From Terriglobales bacterium (lineage in GTDB: Bacteria; Acidobacteriota; Terriglobia; Terriglobales; Acidobacteriaceae): a stretch of DNA of 64,000 nt. Both the position numbers and the translations under genes were made by a program. The stretch lies in NCBI GenBank assembly GCA_035567895.1, contig DATMPC010000013.1, positions 124,001 through 188,000 on the forward strand, written 5' to 3'. Under the pieces are notes generated by a model. The model saw only the letters and a program-made list of their open reading frames with translations, was not told where the DNA came from and made no database searches. Positions 18,854 to 26,797 of this stretch are shown here, piece after piece; the first letter of the stretch is position 1, and each line of letters begins with the position of its first letter.

Positions 18854-19486
18854 TCATTTTCGGGGCACGCGCAAGCGATTTTCAACCGCTCCGAGTACAA
18901 CATCGGCTACGATCGCCAGCAACGCTGCCGGAATGGCTCCCGCAAGAATCAGTTGATTGTTGACCATGGCCACGCCGCGAAATATCAGTTCGCCTAACCC
19001 TCCCGCTCCGACGGCAGCCGCAATGGTCGCCACGCCTACTGCGGTTACGGTCGCGATGCGGATTCCAGCGAGCATGAACGGCGCGCTGAGCGGGAGCTCC
19101 ACGCGCGTCAGGAGTTCGTTATCAGTCATGCCCATTCCAACGGCCGCTTCTTTTACTGCTGGATCGATGGCCATGATCCCCGTGTAGGTGTTGCGGACAA
19201 TTGGCAGCAACGCGTAGAGAACAAGGGCGGCAATGGCCAATCGGTCGGCGCGGGCTCCAAGCCACGGCGCCGGCAGCAGAAAACCAAAGAGTGCCAAACT
19301 GGGAATCGTCTGCAGGACACTCGTGCCGCCGAGGACCGGCTTTCTCAGCCACGCGCTTCGGCTCACGAGAATTCCAAGAGGGACACCAATCGCCACCGCG
19401 ATAACCATCGCAATCCCCACGAGCCAAAGGTGTTCGAGCGTCAATGAGGCGATCTGACCGCGATTCTTGAGAAGGAAGTCGAGCAT
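18854..19486 (-). CDS. Osmoprotectant ABC transporter permease (OpuCB/ProW-like)
   Basis: This 210-residue integral membrane protein has about six transmembrane segments and the binding-protein-dependent permease signature with the EAA loop (EAAVGMGMTDNELLTRVELP). LEHLWLVGIAMVIAVAIGVP at the N-terminus and IPAALLAIVADVVLGAVE at the C-terminus are typical of the OpuC/YehW group. It starts one base after the ATPase stop codon (TGA-C-ATG) and its own stop overlaps a potential downstream ATG, so the three genes form an operon. Only one permease gene is present, so it probably works as a homodimer. Confidence 0.92.
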   Translation of the reverse strand: MLDFLLKNRGQIASLTLEHLWLVGIAMVIAVAIGVPLGILVSRSAWLRKPVLGGTSVLQTIPSLALFGFLLPAPWLGARADRLAIAALVLYALLPIVRNTYTGIMAIDPAVKEAAVGMGMTDNELLTRVELPLSAPFMLAGIRIATVTAVGVATIAAAVGAGGLGELIFRGVAMVNNQLILAGAIPAALLAIVADVVLGAVENRLRVPRK

Positions 19487-19487
19487 G

Positions 19488-20258
19488 TCAGATCGGCAAC
19501 GCCGCCTCGCGGAACGGATTCACATACTCTCGCACGCGCTCGTCCTGGGAATTTGCGAATTCGCGACTTGTGAAGGTACCGACAAGCTTGCCGGAATCGA
19601 ATAACGCGATGCGCGTACCGAGCAGCAGCGCTTCACGAAGATCATGTGTGACCATCACGACCGTTTTGCGAAGACGGCGTTGCAAGTCGAGGAACTCCTT
19701 CTGTAACTCTGCGCGCGTGAGCGGGTCGAGCGCTCCGAAGGGCTCATCCATAAGCAGAATGCTGGGATCGGCGGCCAATGCACGAGCGACTCCGACGCGC
19801 TGCCGCTGTCCACCGGAGAGTTGGTGTGGATAGCGCTCTCGCAGATTCGGTTCGAGCCCAACTAGTTGCATGAGCTCGGAGACCCGCGCATGTATGCGAT
19901 TGTCGGGCCATTGCTCGAGCTTTGGTACGACCGCGATATTGCCTGCTACTGAATAGTGTGGGAACAGGCCCGACTCTTGAATGACCCACCCAATCGAGCG
20001 GCGCAGCGAAATCGGATCCCAGGATGTCGTACTTCGGCCTCTGACCTTGATTACGCCATACGTTGGCGTCAGCAGCCGATTGATGAGTTTCAAAGCCGTG
20101 GTCTTTCCGGCCCCGCTTCGTCCGAGCAGAATCAGTGTTTCTCCTTCGGAAACAGAGAAGCTGATGTCCTGAAGCAAACTCTGGTCTCCGAGGCTGTAGC
20201 CAACTTCGCGGAACTCAATGATGGGCGAGGATTTGGAGCTCACGTCCGCAGTACTCAT
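19488..20258 (-). CDS. Osmoprotectant ABC transporter ATP-binding protein (OpuCA/ProV-like)
   Basis: The ATPase has Walker A GRSGAGKTT, signature LSGGQRQRVGVARAL, Walker B ILLMDEPFGALDPLTR and the H-loop MVTHDLREALLLG. The FGALDPLTR variant and KLINRLLTPTYG are typical of quaternary-amine transporters. It powers uptake by the adjacent permease and lipoprotein. ATG 20258 is preferred because it gives the usual N-terminus before IIEFREVGYSLG; an upstream in-frame start at 20330 is possible. There is no CBS domain, so the osmosensing module of OpuA is absent. Confidence 0.93.
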   Translation of the reverse strand: MSTADVSSKSSPIIEFREVGYSLGDQSLLQDISFSVSEGETLILLGRSGAGKTTALKLINRLLTPTYGVIKVRGRSTTSWDPISLRRSIGWVIQESGLFPHYSVAGNIAVVPKLEQWPDNRIHARVSELMQLVGLEPNLRERYPHQLSGGQRQRVGVARALAADPSILLMDEPFGALDPLTRAELQKEFLDLQRRLRKTVVMVTHDLREALLLGTRIALFDSGKLVGTFTSREFANSQDERVREYVNPFREAALPI

Positions 20259-20415
20259 TCGCTGGAATGGTATCGCACGCGAACGTTCCACAGAACGAAC
20301 CTCGACCATTCTGTGCCGCGACGTGTGCAAGCATCCGGTTTTGACTACAATACTTGCTCAGAGATTGCGTCACTCGGTTTTATCTCTAATAAACCCCCAA
20401 GAGGAGAGGAACAAA

Positions 20416-20664
20416 GTGAAAAAACTATTGACAATGGTATTTGCGCTGGCGCTGACAGCTTCGCTGAGCTTTGCTCAGGACACCAGTTCGTCAGGACAGA
20501 GCGGAACAAGCGGAAGCACTGCGTCTTCGGGACAAACAACCTCCGGTGACCAAAGCAGCACCACCAAAACCACAAGCGGCAAGAAGCATCACAAGAAGCA
20601 TAAGAAGAGCACCACTGATACGGGCTCGAGCACCGGCGACGCTGGCAGCTCAAACCCCAAATAA
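20416..20664 (+). CDS. Small secreted Ser/Thr-rich, Lys/His-tailed protein
   Basis: The product is 82 residues long: a signal peptide (MKKLLTMVFALALTASLSFA, cleaved before QDTSS), then a low-complexity Ser/Thr/Gly/Gln segment and a basic stretch GKKHHKKHKKS, ending in a Gly/Ser tail. The GTG start is supported by GGAGAGGA eight bases upstream and a strong terminator 22 bases downstream. It is an exported, probably disordered protein of unknown function. The composition resembles other small acidobacterial secreted peptides, including the one at 63644. Confidence 0.8.
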   Translation: MKKLLTMVFALALTASLSFAQDTSSSGQSGTSGSTASSGQTTSGDQSSTTKTTSGKKHHKKHKKSTTDTGSSTGDAGSSNPK

Positions 20665-20685
20665 AAACTCAGCAAATTAAAAGAC

Positions 20686-20717
20686 AAAGCCTCCCGATTC
20701 GGGAGGCTTTTGTTTTG
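20686..20717 (+). terminator. Rho-independent terminator
   Basis: A perfect 12-bp stem (AAAGCCTCCCGA with TCGGGAGGCTTT) around a single T is followed by TTGTTTT. It ends the transcript of the small secreted protein. Confidence 0.92.
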
Positions 20718-20743
20718 CAGGCTGAGGTGGCCGCTCGGCGAAG

Positions 20744-21066
20744 AATCGGGTGATCGGGTGATCGGGTGAAGTAACAGCCGAAGGCGCAGGAATCACAAGC
20801 CTACGGCGGCAAGAAACTATGATCTCTCGCGCCCTTCTTCTCGCTGTCATCCTGAGCCCTGCTTTTGGGCGAAGGACCTCCCGCAATATCTCAAACGTAG
20901 TTGCAGCCGGTATGGCTTCTTCACGAGAACACCGGCATTGTTGGCCAAAATGCCACGTCACCGCAATCAAGTTCGATGCATTTCGGGAGATCCTTCGCCC
21001 AAAAGAAGGGCTCAGGATGACATTGTTGGAGACGTGCTGGCTGTTACCTCACCCGATCACCCGATT
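20744..21066. repeat. Family C arms with a nested family A element
   Basis: The outer family C arms lie at 20744-20774 (three TCGGGTGA units) and 21044-21066. Inside, 20845-21022 is a complete family A element. The gap between the secreted-protein terminator and the adenosine deaminase gene is otherwise empty. This order repeats at 46685-47081. Confidence 0.88.
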
Positions 21067-21095
21067 CTTCCTTGGTGTTATGCTTTGCGATTCTT

Positions 21096-22511
21096 ATGTC
21101 CCAAACAATCTCCTGCCTTTGTCTCTTGATTGTTTTTTCCACACTAGCCCTTGCTCAGTTTCCAGAGCAGCGAGCTTCTAACTACTTGGAATCGATTCGT
21201 AAGAGTCCTCCTCTGCTCGAAGCCTTTCTGCGAGAGATGCCCAAAGGGGGAGACCTTCACAATCACCTGATCGGCGCGATTTATGCCGAGAGTTATCTGC
21301 AGTACGCGATCGCAGACAAGCTGTGCATCGATCAAAAGCAACTCACGTTTGCCCAGCCGCCGTGCGATGAGGGTCGGAATACCGTGCCGGCGGAACGAGT
21401 AACGACCGATGCGACGCTCTATCGCCTGATGATCGACGCGCTCTCCATGCGCGACTTCGTTCCCTATTCCATGCCTGGGCTCTCGGAGTCGGCCGAGGAT
21501 CACTTTTTTCAAACCTTTGGAAAATTCGTTGCAGTAGCGAATGCTCACACTGGCGAAACTCTTGCTGAAGTGGCATCGCGGGCGGGACACCAGAACGAGT
21601 CTTATCTGGAGATGACGGTCGGATTCGACCGGAACTCGGGCGCCATCGGTTCCAAAACGGGCTGGTCAGATAATTTCGACGAGCAGCGCGACAAGCTCAA
21701 CGCCGCCGGCATCCAGAGCGCAGTGGCAGGTGTCTTGAAGATCCTCAACGACGCTGAAGCTGAAAAAGATCGCCTACTTGCGTGTCACAATGCCGCTCAT
21801 GTCGATCCCGGCTGCAAGGTTACGATCCGCTACATCTACGAGGTGTATCGTGGCACGCCGCGGGAGCAGGTCTTTGCCGAGATCATGACAGGCTTCGCCG
21901 TGGTGAAAGCCGATCCACGATTTGTTGCCGTGAATCCCGTGATGCCCGAAGACGGCTATACGTCGATGCATGACTACAGCCTGCACATGAAGATCTTCGA
22001 TTACTTTCACAAGCTCTATCCTGATGTGCACCTTACCGAGCATGCAGGGGAAATTGGGCCTGGACAAGTACCGCCAAGTGGATTGCGTTCACATATTCGC
22101 GAAGCGATCGAGATTGGTCACGCGCAGCGCATTGGTCACGGCGTTGACGTAATGCAGGAGGACCGCCCACTCGAGCTGCTTCGCGAAATGGCGCAGAAAC
22201 GAATCGCGGTGGAGATCTGTCTCACCAGCAACGACTTGATTCTGGGAGTTAGAGGCAACCGCCACCCCTTCCCTGTGTACCGCAAGTACGGCGCACCGGT
22301 TGTGATCGCCACTGACGACGAGGGCGTCTCGCGCTCCGATATGACGCATGAATATCTGCGAGCCGTGGAAGGTTATGGATTGACGTATGCAGAGCTAAAG
22401 AAAATCGTGCGCGACTCGATTACCTACAGTTTTGCGGAGGCACCGTTGAAGTCGAAGTTATTGGCTGATCTTGACGCCGGGTTCGGGGAGTTTGAAAAAC
22501 GGAGTTGGTAG
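21096..22511 (+). CDS. Secreted adenosine deaminase-like amidohydrolase (ADGF-type)
   Basis: The protein has a signal peptide (MSQTISCLCLLIVFSTLALA) and about 450 mature residues. The metal and catalytic motifs of adenosine deaminases are present: GDLHNHLIGA (HxH), LTEHAGEIG (His-Ala-Gly-Glu), IGHGVD (His) and TDDEGVSRSDMTHEY (Asp-Asp). It probably deaminates adenosine or a related purine outside the cytoplasm, like growth-factor-type ADGF enzymes. GTG 21075 and TTG 21072 are alternative starts; ATG 21096 best fits a signal peptide, although no ribosome-binding site is clear and the family C arm ends 30 bases upstream. Confidence 0.88.
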   Translation: MSQTISCLCLLIVFSTLALAQFPEQRASNYLESIRKSPPLLEAFLREMPKGGDLHNHLIGAIYAESYLQYAIADKLCIDQKQLTFAQPPCDEGRNTVPAERVTTDATLYRLMIDALSMRDFVPYSMPGLSESAEDHFFQTFGKFVAVANAHTGETLAEVASRAGHQNESYLEMTVGFDRNSGAIGSKTGWSDNFDEQRDKLNAAGIQSAVAGVLKILNDAEAEKDRLLACHNAAHVDPGCKVTIRYIYEVYRGTPREQVFAEIMTGFAVVKADPRFVAVNPVMPEDGYTSMHDYSLHMKIFDYFHKLYPDVHLTEHAGEIGPGQVPPSGLRSHIREAIEIGHAQRIGHGVDVMQEDRPLELLREMAQKRIAVEICLTSNDLILGVRGNRHPFPVYRKYGAPVVIATDDEGVSRSDMTHEYLRAVEGYGLTYAELKKIVRDSITYSFAEAPLKSKLLADLDAGFGEFEKRSW

Positions 22512-22525
22512 GAAGGACTTCATTC

Positions 22526-22560
22526 TGTCATCCTTCGCCAAAGGAGGGCTCAGGATGACA
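22526..22560. repeat. Minimal family A element
   Basis: Only the two ends remain, TGTCATCCTTCGCCAAAGG and AGGGCTCAGGATGACA, joined with almost no loop. It appears to be a deletion derivative and lies between convergent genes. Confidence 0.75.
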
Positions 22561-22594
22561 ATGGTGGGGAAAGTTTCGCCGTAGTTCCCAGCGC

Positions 22595-22771
22595 TCAGTG
22601 CTTGATTACCCACATTGCCCAACTGGCGAGGAGGGTTCCTGCTGCGAAGAACGCGAAGCATTTGGCGCCGTAGAGGACCATGTCGCGAGGAGCGGTGCGC
22701 TGGGTGATGCCGAAGACGATGGAAGCGAAGAAGGCAAAGATAATCGCGGCGCTGAAGTGTGAGACCTGCAT
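22595..22771 (-). CDS. Small two-helix membrane protein (58 aa)
   Basis: This short gene encodes MQVSHFSAAIIFAFFASIVF, a polar turn (GITQRTAPRDMVLYGAK) and a second hydrophobic helix (CFAFFAAGTLLASWAMWVI) ending in KH. AAGGA lies six bases before the ATG. It begins two bases after the stop of the larger membrane protein gene, so the two are almost certainly co-transcribed. The function is unknown. Confidence 0.75.
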   Translation of the reverse strand: MQVSHFSAAIIFAFFASIVFGITQRTAPRDMVLYGAKCFAFFAAGTLLASWAMWVIKH

Positions 22772-22773
22772 GG

Positions 22774-23190
22774 TTATTCCTTCTTCCCGATCGCGATGTC
22801 GTAGGCGTCCACCGCGCTCATCACGTTCAGCAACCCGGAGACGATGATGAACTTAGTTCCGTAATCGGCAGAAGCGAGTTGGATGGCTCCCCTGCCCCAG
22901 TCCATCATGCGGGTCACGAAATAAAGGCTGCCGGAGCCAAGGTCACCGACGAAGCCGAGCATGTCAAGAAGGTCGCCGCCGTTCAGACCGTAGACTTTCC
23001 CCTCCATCAGCACGCCGAGTACAAACATGGCGAAAACCGAGACGAAGAGCAGCAGGCCACGAATCCACCGCCGCTGGATCAGATGGCCGGCTCCGGGAAT
23101 GAGCCATCCTGCAATTGGTGCAATGATGGCCATGGAATTAAGTTCGCGTTCGGCAAGAATGGCGTCAGCTTTGGATCTGGGTTGAGGCAT
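22774..23190 (-). CDS. Conserved membrane protein (DUF6677-like)
   Basis: The 138-residue protein has a hydrophobic hairpin (IIAPIAGWLIPGAGHLIQRRWI, then LLLFVSVFAMFVLGVLM), a central GDLGSGSLYFVTRM region and a C-terminal helix FIIVSGLLNVMSAVDAYDIA. The PGxGH-x4-R-x2-RG pattern recalls TM2-like and DUF6677 proteins that are frequent in Acidobacteriota; the family name is from memory and not verified. It leads a two-gene unit with the 58-residue membrane protein. No enzymatic motif is visible. Confidence 0.75.
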   Translation of the reverse strand: MPQPRSKADAILAERELNSMAIIAPIAGWLIPGAGHLIQRRWIRGLLLFVSVFAMFVLGVLMEGKVYGLNGGDLLDMLGFVGDLGSGSLYFVTRMMDWGRGAIQLASADYGTKFIIVSGLLNVMSAVDAYDIAIGKKE

Positions 23191-23297
23191 CAGGAGCGTA
23201 TACGTATTGGGCTTGATAGAAGTTTATCAGGAAGAAGCTGCTGGCTTCTCAGGCCCGAAGCTGCTAGCTATGACGCCTTTTGTAGAAACGTAAGGAC

Positions 23298-23475
23298 TGT
23301 CATCCTGAGCCCCTCTTTTGGGCGAAGGATCTCCCGCGATGCTTCAGACGCAATTGCAGTCAGTGCGGCTCTTTCACGAGAACGTGGAGACTCTGGGCCA
23401 AAATGCCGTGCGATAGCAAGTTTGCTCGAGGCATTCCGGGAGATCCTTCGCCCAAAAGAGGGGCTCAGGATGACA
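23298..23475. repeat. Family A inverted repeat
   Basis: A full-length copy: TGTCATCCTGAGCCCCTCTT with GGGCGAAGGATCTCCCGCGA on the left, and the reverse complement ending at TGACA 23475. Its right end overlaps the last codons of the sirtuin gene (23465-23475), so the repeat supplies that gene's C-terminus. Confidence 0.85.
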
Positions 23476-24211
23476 GTCTCAACATCTCCGGCAAGACTTC
23501 CGCCGCGCGTTTGCGGTACACGACATCAGCACTAGCCGAGAGCTCAGTTTCCTCAGGATTGATTTCGACCAGAATGCCGCCGGAACGTTTGGCGCCCAGA
23601 GCCCAATCGATTATGTAATGAAAGGTAGCGGTTGTTCCCACTACCAGCACCAAGCCACATTCGACGCGGCGAACGAAATCGTCGATCCGACTGAGGACTT
23701 TCCGGTCGAGCATTTCACCGAACCAAACCACACCTGGTCGCAGGGGAGACTCTTGGCAGTGCGGGCATCGTGGCGGCAGTTCTGCGGTAGAAATGTGTTC
23801 GCGGTCAATATAGCTACAGCTCGTGCAGCGATTGAAGAACAAGTCACCGTGCACGTGAACCAATCGCTCGGAGGGCGTTCCCGCGCGTTCATGCAGGTCA
23901 TCGACATTTTGAGTCACAATCAGGCAGTCGTGATTGCGAGTGGCGAGCTCGGCTAGAGCCAAATGGCCCGCATTGGGCGCCGCCTTAGTCGCCTCATCTC
24001 TGCGCCATTGATACCACTCCCAGACCAGCTTGGGATCTCTTGCAAAGGCTTCTGGGGTGGCAAGCGAGATCGGATTGTAATTTCTCCATAAACCCCCAGT
24101 ACCGCGGAAGGTATGCAGCCCGCTATCGGCAGAGAGCCCGGCTCCTGTGATAACAAGAACCGGACCGCCTAGAGCGTGCCGCCATTCTTCGCGGCTGGGT
24201 TTGAGGGTCAT
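23465..24211 (-). CDS. cobB: NAD-dependent protein deacylase (sirtuin, class III-like)
   Basis: The 248-residue sirtuin has the NAD motif GAGLSADSGLHTFRG, QNVDDLHERAG (about 101-111), the catalytic HVHG (H121) and a four-Cys zinc site (C129, C132, C149, C152). Y67 and R70 in WEWYQWRR match the Tyr-x-x-Arg pair that makes SIRT5/CobB-type enzymes accept succinyl and malonyl lysine, so desuccinylation is likely as well as deacetylation. AAGGACC precedes the ATG. The last few residues come from the end of a family A repeat. Confidence 0.92.
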   Translation of the reverse strand: MTLKPSREEWRHALGGPVLVITGAGLSADSGLHTFRGTGGLWRNYNPISLATPEAFARDPKLVWEWYQWRRDEATKAAPNAGHLALAELATRNHDCLIVTQNVDDLHERAGTPSERLVHVHGDLFFNRCTSCSYIDREHISTAELPPRCPHCQESPLRPGVVWFGEMLDRKVLSRIDDFVRRVECGLVLVVGTTATFHYIIDWALGAKRSGGILVEINPEETELSASADVVYRKRAAEVLPEMLRLSS

Positions 24212-24303
24212 TGGTCCTTCGCTATCTCATAAATCCACTTTGGAACAAAGGTAACTTGGAAGCGCTGGAAAGTGTCCCAATTTGGTAAATTTATGACTAT
24301 GTT

Positions 24304-25788
24304 ATGAGTCGACACCGCTCAAGAGCCGACTATAATGATTCCGGCGTCTTATCTGCCCAAGAGACGTTGCAACCACCTGATTCAGAGTGGCGTCCCCAGG
24401 GGGAGTTCCTGAAAACCGCAGCTGAAGCCCGCAAGCCGCTTATCGTGGTGGTCGACGATGAGCAGGGAACCCTTGATCTGCTAACGGATGCCTTGAGCGA
24501 CATGGGTGTGCGTGTGTTGACCGCCACGGATCCCGAAGCTGGTCTTAGCCTGATCAAACAGAACCGTCCCCAGATCGTTTTCCTCGATCTCAATATGCCT
24601 AAGCTGAGTGGCATGCAGCTCCTGGAGATGGTGGTCAACTTTGATCCCGCTATAGAGGTATTTCTGCTTACCGGCGACTACTCTACAACTTCAGCAGTAG
24701 AAGCAATCCAAAAGGGAGCCGCCGACTATCTTACGAAGCCCATTTCAATAGCAAATCTCCGAGCTCGCGTCAGCAAATGGATCGAGGAAATGCAGCTCAA
24801 GCGCGAGACCTTCCAGTTGGATGGAGAACTCGTCTCATCCTTCAAGTTCCAGGGAATGGTCGCACGCAGTCCGCGCATGCTTGAGGTTTTTTCCACGCTG
24901 CGACGCATCGCCCCGCACTTCCGCACCGTTCTCGTGAGTGGACCGTCTGGAACCGGAAAGGAATTGGTGGCTCGTGCCCTGCACCAGATGTCGCCGGTTG
25001 CGAATGGCCCCTTTGTGGTTTGCAATTGCGCCGGCGTTCCTGAGAGTCTCGCCGAGAGCGAATGGTTTGGATACGTAAAAGGAGCCTTTACCGGAGCCAA
25101 CCAGGACAAGCTCGGCCTATTCGAGCACGCCAATGGAGGCACCATCTTTCTGGATGAGATCGGCGAGACACCGCAGAACCTCCAGGCCAAACTGCTTCGC
25201 GTTCTGCAGTCGCACGAAATTCAGCGAGTCGGTTCGCCGCTGGCCCGAAAACTCGATGTACGAATCGTGACAGCAACGAATAGAGATCTGAAACACGAAG
25301 TTCGGGAGAAGCGCTTTCGCGAAGATCTCTATTACCGGCTCTCGGTTGTCGATATCAAACTACCTGCGCTTGCAGAACGCAGGGAGGATCTACCGCTATT
25401 GCAACGGCACTTTGTCGAGAAGTTTGCAAAGGAGTACGGCAAGAACATAGGTGGCATCAGCCGCCGGGCGCAGAATGTTCTGTCGCGATATTACTGGCCG
25501 GGAAATATTCGCGAGCTGGAAAATGTCATAGGGAATGCTTGCATGATGTCCGATGGACCGATGATTGATACTTGCCATCTGCCCTCCGAGTTACTGCGCC
25601 AGGACGGGCCCGACTTGGATTCGTCGATGATGTCGCTGGAGGAGGTCGAGCGCAGCCACGTACGACGTGTGCTGGAGATGGTTGGAGGAAACAAGCTGCG
25701 TGCGGCGGAGATTCTCGGAATCAGCCGTTCGACCCTCTATAACCTTCTGGGTGAGGTTGCGGACGGCAGGGTGGTCAAGAGCAGCTAG
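24304..25788 (+). CDS. Sigma-54-dependent response regulator (NtrC family)
   Basis: The protein has three parts. A receiver (about residues 45-165) has acidic DDE, phosphoacceptor D95 in VFLDLNMP and the conserved K in YLTKP. An AAA+ domain (about 185-420) has Walker A SGPSGTGKE, GAFTGA at 260-265 (the sigma-54 contact loop) and IFLDEIGE. A C-terminal Fis-type helix-turn-helix (LRAAEILGISRSTLYNLL) completes it. It should activate sigma-54 promoters after phosphorylation by a sensor kinase, which is not in the window. The start is uncertain over the first 40 residues, which are unconserved. The TGTCC-type sites before and after the gene are candidate targets. Confidence 0.93.
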   Translation: MSRHRSRADYNDSGVLSAQETLQPPDSEWRPQGEFLKTAAEARKPLIVVVDDEQGTLDLLTDALSDMGVRVLTATDPEAGLSLIKQNRPQIVFLDLNMPKLSGMQLLEMVVNFDPAIEVFLLTGDYSTTSAVEAIQKGAADYLTKPISIANLRARVSKWIEEMQLKRETFQLDGELVSSFKFQGMVARSPRMLEVFSTLRRIAPHFRTVLVSGPSGTGKELVARALHQMSPVANGPFVVCNCAGVPESLAESEWFGYVKGAFTGANQDKLGLFEHANGGTIFLDEIGETPQNLQAKLLRVLQSHEIQRVGSPLARKLDVRIVTATNRDLKHEVREKRFREDLYYRLSVVDIKLPALAERREDLPLLQRHFVEKFAKEYGKNIGGISRRAQNVLSRYYWPGNIRELENVIGNACMMSDGPMIDTCHLPSELLRQDGPDLDSSMMSLEEVERSHVRRVLEMVGGNKLRAAEILGISRSTLYNLLGEVADGRVVKSS

Positions 25789-26091
25789 AACGCTGACTTC
25801 TTAACGCGCGGCAAATCAGTCCGACCTAGAAGACAAACACCTACAACTGCTACACGGAACGCCGGGCGCCCGGACGCTCCGTTTTTCTTGCCCCCCTTTG
25901 TCCAAAAGCTGGAATAGTGTCCAAAAACAGGACACTTCCAATCAATACATAAGCCCGGTATCTGGTAGAACCTAAAGGCTTTCGCTGCGGCTTAGCCCCT
26001 GGCCGCATTCGTGCTCTTCTCCCCCGTAGGCCTCGCATTACCCGGTCTATTCGATTGCAAGCGTTGGAGAGGCATAGGCAGGAGGACAGCA
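25789..26091. other. Intergenic region with an inverted repeat
   Basis: No gene is seen. The hairpin-like CCGGGCGCCCGG lies at about 25862-25873, probably a terminator of the regulator gene (followed by GTTTTTCTTG). The second feature is the spaced palindrome at 25916-25936, listed separately. A ribosome-binding site for the next small gene lies at 26081. Confidence 0.5.
25916..25936. promoter_or_regulatory. Candidate activator/repressor site AGTGTCC-N7-GGACACT
   Basis: Two perfect 7-bp arms are separated by AAAAACA. A half-site with the same TGTCCAAAA core lies about 20 bases upstream (TTTGTCCAAAAGC), and AAGTGTCCCAATTTGG occurs before the regulator gene itself at about 24268. The layout resembles enhancer sites of sigma-54 activators; the link is inference. 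Confidence 0.5.
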
Positions 26092-26355
26092 ATGACGGCT
26101 GTGGACGCAATGCGGATTCTGCAACACGCCTCGTTCTACATCTTTTCAACTCGAGTGGTTGGAGGACCTGGCAAGACCATGCGCGGCTCCGTGGACGTAT
26201 GGCAGGCTATGGCAACCCTCGATCACTGCCGAAGCGAACTACTCAACACACAAATTGCAGACGTAAGCACGCCGCCAAGGGAAGCCAAGAGCTCGCTCTT
26301 CAGCCGGGTGGGGTTTAGGCAGAACGCTATCGCGGGCCTGATGCTCTGCCCCTAG
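26092..26355 (+). CDS. Hypothetical small protein (87 aa)
   Basis: I do not recognise this product. The ATG follows a perfect GGAGG at 26081-26085 with good spacing. The protein is mixed polar/hydrophobic with no signal peptide, membrane segment or known motif; it contains MRILQHASFYIFSTRVVGG and ends in GLMLCP. It is followed after 31 bases by another small gene with its own strong ribosome-binding site, and both lie between the sigma-54 regulator and the cold-shock gene. Confidence 0.5.
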   Translation: MTAVDAMRILQHASFYIFSTRVVGGPGKTMRGSVDVWQAMATLDHCRSELLNTQIADVSTPPREAKSSLFSRVGFRQNAIAGLMLCP

Positions 26356-26386
26356 GTATCACCGATTTCGTAAGGAGAGAACCGCC

Positions 26387-26578
26387 ATGTTTCACGTCGT
26401 TACTTTGGATGCCGATGTTTTAGCTTTCTACAAGACCCGCGCCAAGCGCTCGGAAGTGCTTCTATATAAGCGCAACGAAGGGTTTTTGAGTAAGCTCGTG
26501 CTTCCCGAGAAGGGTGCTGCACTCGAGCGCCGGCTTGCACGATCGTTCCAGAACATTCTGGCGCGTTCGATTCAATAG
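26387..26578 (+). CDS. Hypothetical small protein (63 aa)
   Basis: I do not recognise this product. AAGGAGAG lies nine bases before the ATG. The sequence is basic and probably helical (FYKTRAKRSEVLLYKRNEGF, LERRLARSFQNILARSI) with no signal peptide. It could be a small regulator or nucleic-acid-associated protein, but that is only suggested by charge. It follows the 87-residue gene in the same direction. Confidence 0.6.
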   Translation: MFHVVTLDADVLAFYKTRAKRSEVLLYKRNEGFLSKLVLPEKGAALERRLARSFQNILARSIQ

Positions 26579-26662
26579 GGAGATTTTGTGAAGCTCCGTT
26601 GTGGTGGCTCGCCGTATACGTTTCTGAGACAGGAATTACCTTCAGACCGTCGCATCCGACTG

Positions 26663-26671
26663 TGCTATACT
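26663..26671 (+). promoter_or_regulatory. Extended -10 promoter of the cold-shock gene
   Basis: TGCTATACT is an extended -10 element (TGn plus TATACT). Transcription from about 26678 would give a leader of roughly 120 bases before the cold-shock start codon, which is typical for cspA-type mRNAs whose leader structure controls translation. No good -35 is present, as expected for extended -10 promoters. Confidence 0.55.
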
Positions 26672-26797
26672 GTGGTCACGTTCAATTCGACACGGACGTT
26701 GAGCAAGGTCCCGCCTGAAACGCAGTTCCTGCCAGTTGTAACATCCGCCTCAATTCAACGTAAAAATTAACAACAACGAAAGAAGTGTATCTACAAT

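Noticed and set aside
22759-23535. Long open frame on the plus strand (258 codons)
   Set aside because: It runs opposite to a well-supported membrane protein gene and its second half translates a family A repeat.
26588-26770. GTG-started 60-codon frame before the cold-shock gene
   Set aside because: It contains the extended -10 promoter and lies in the csp leader; no conserved sequence is visible.
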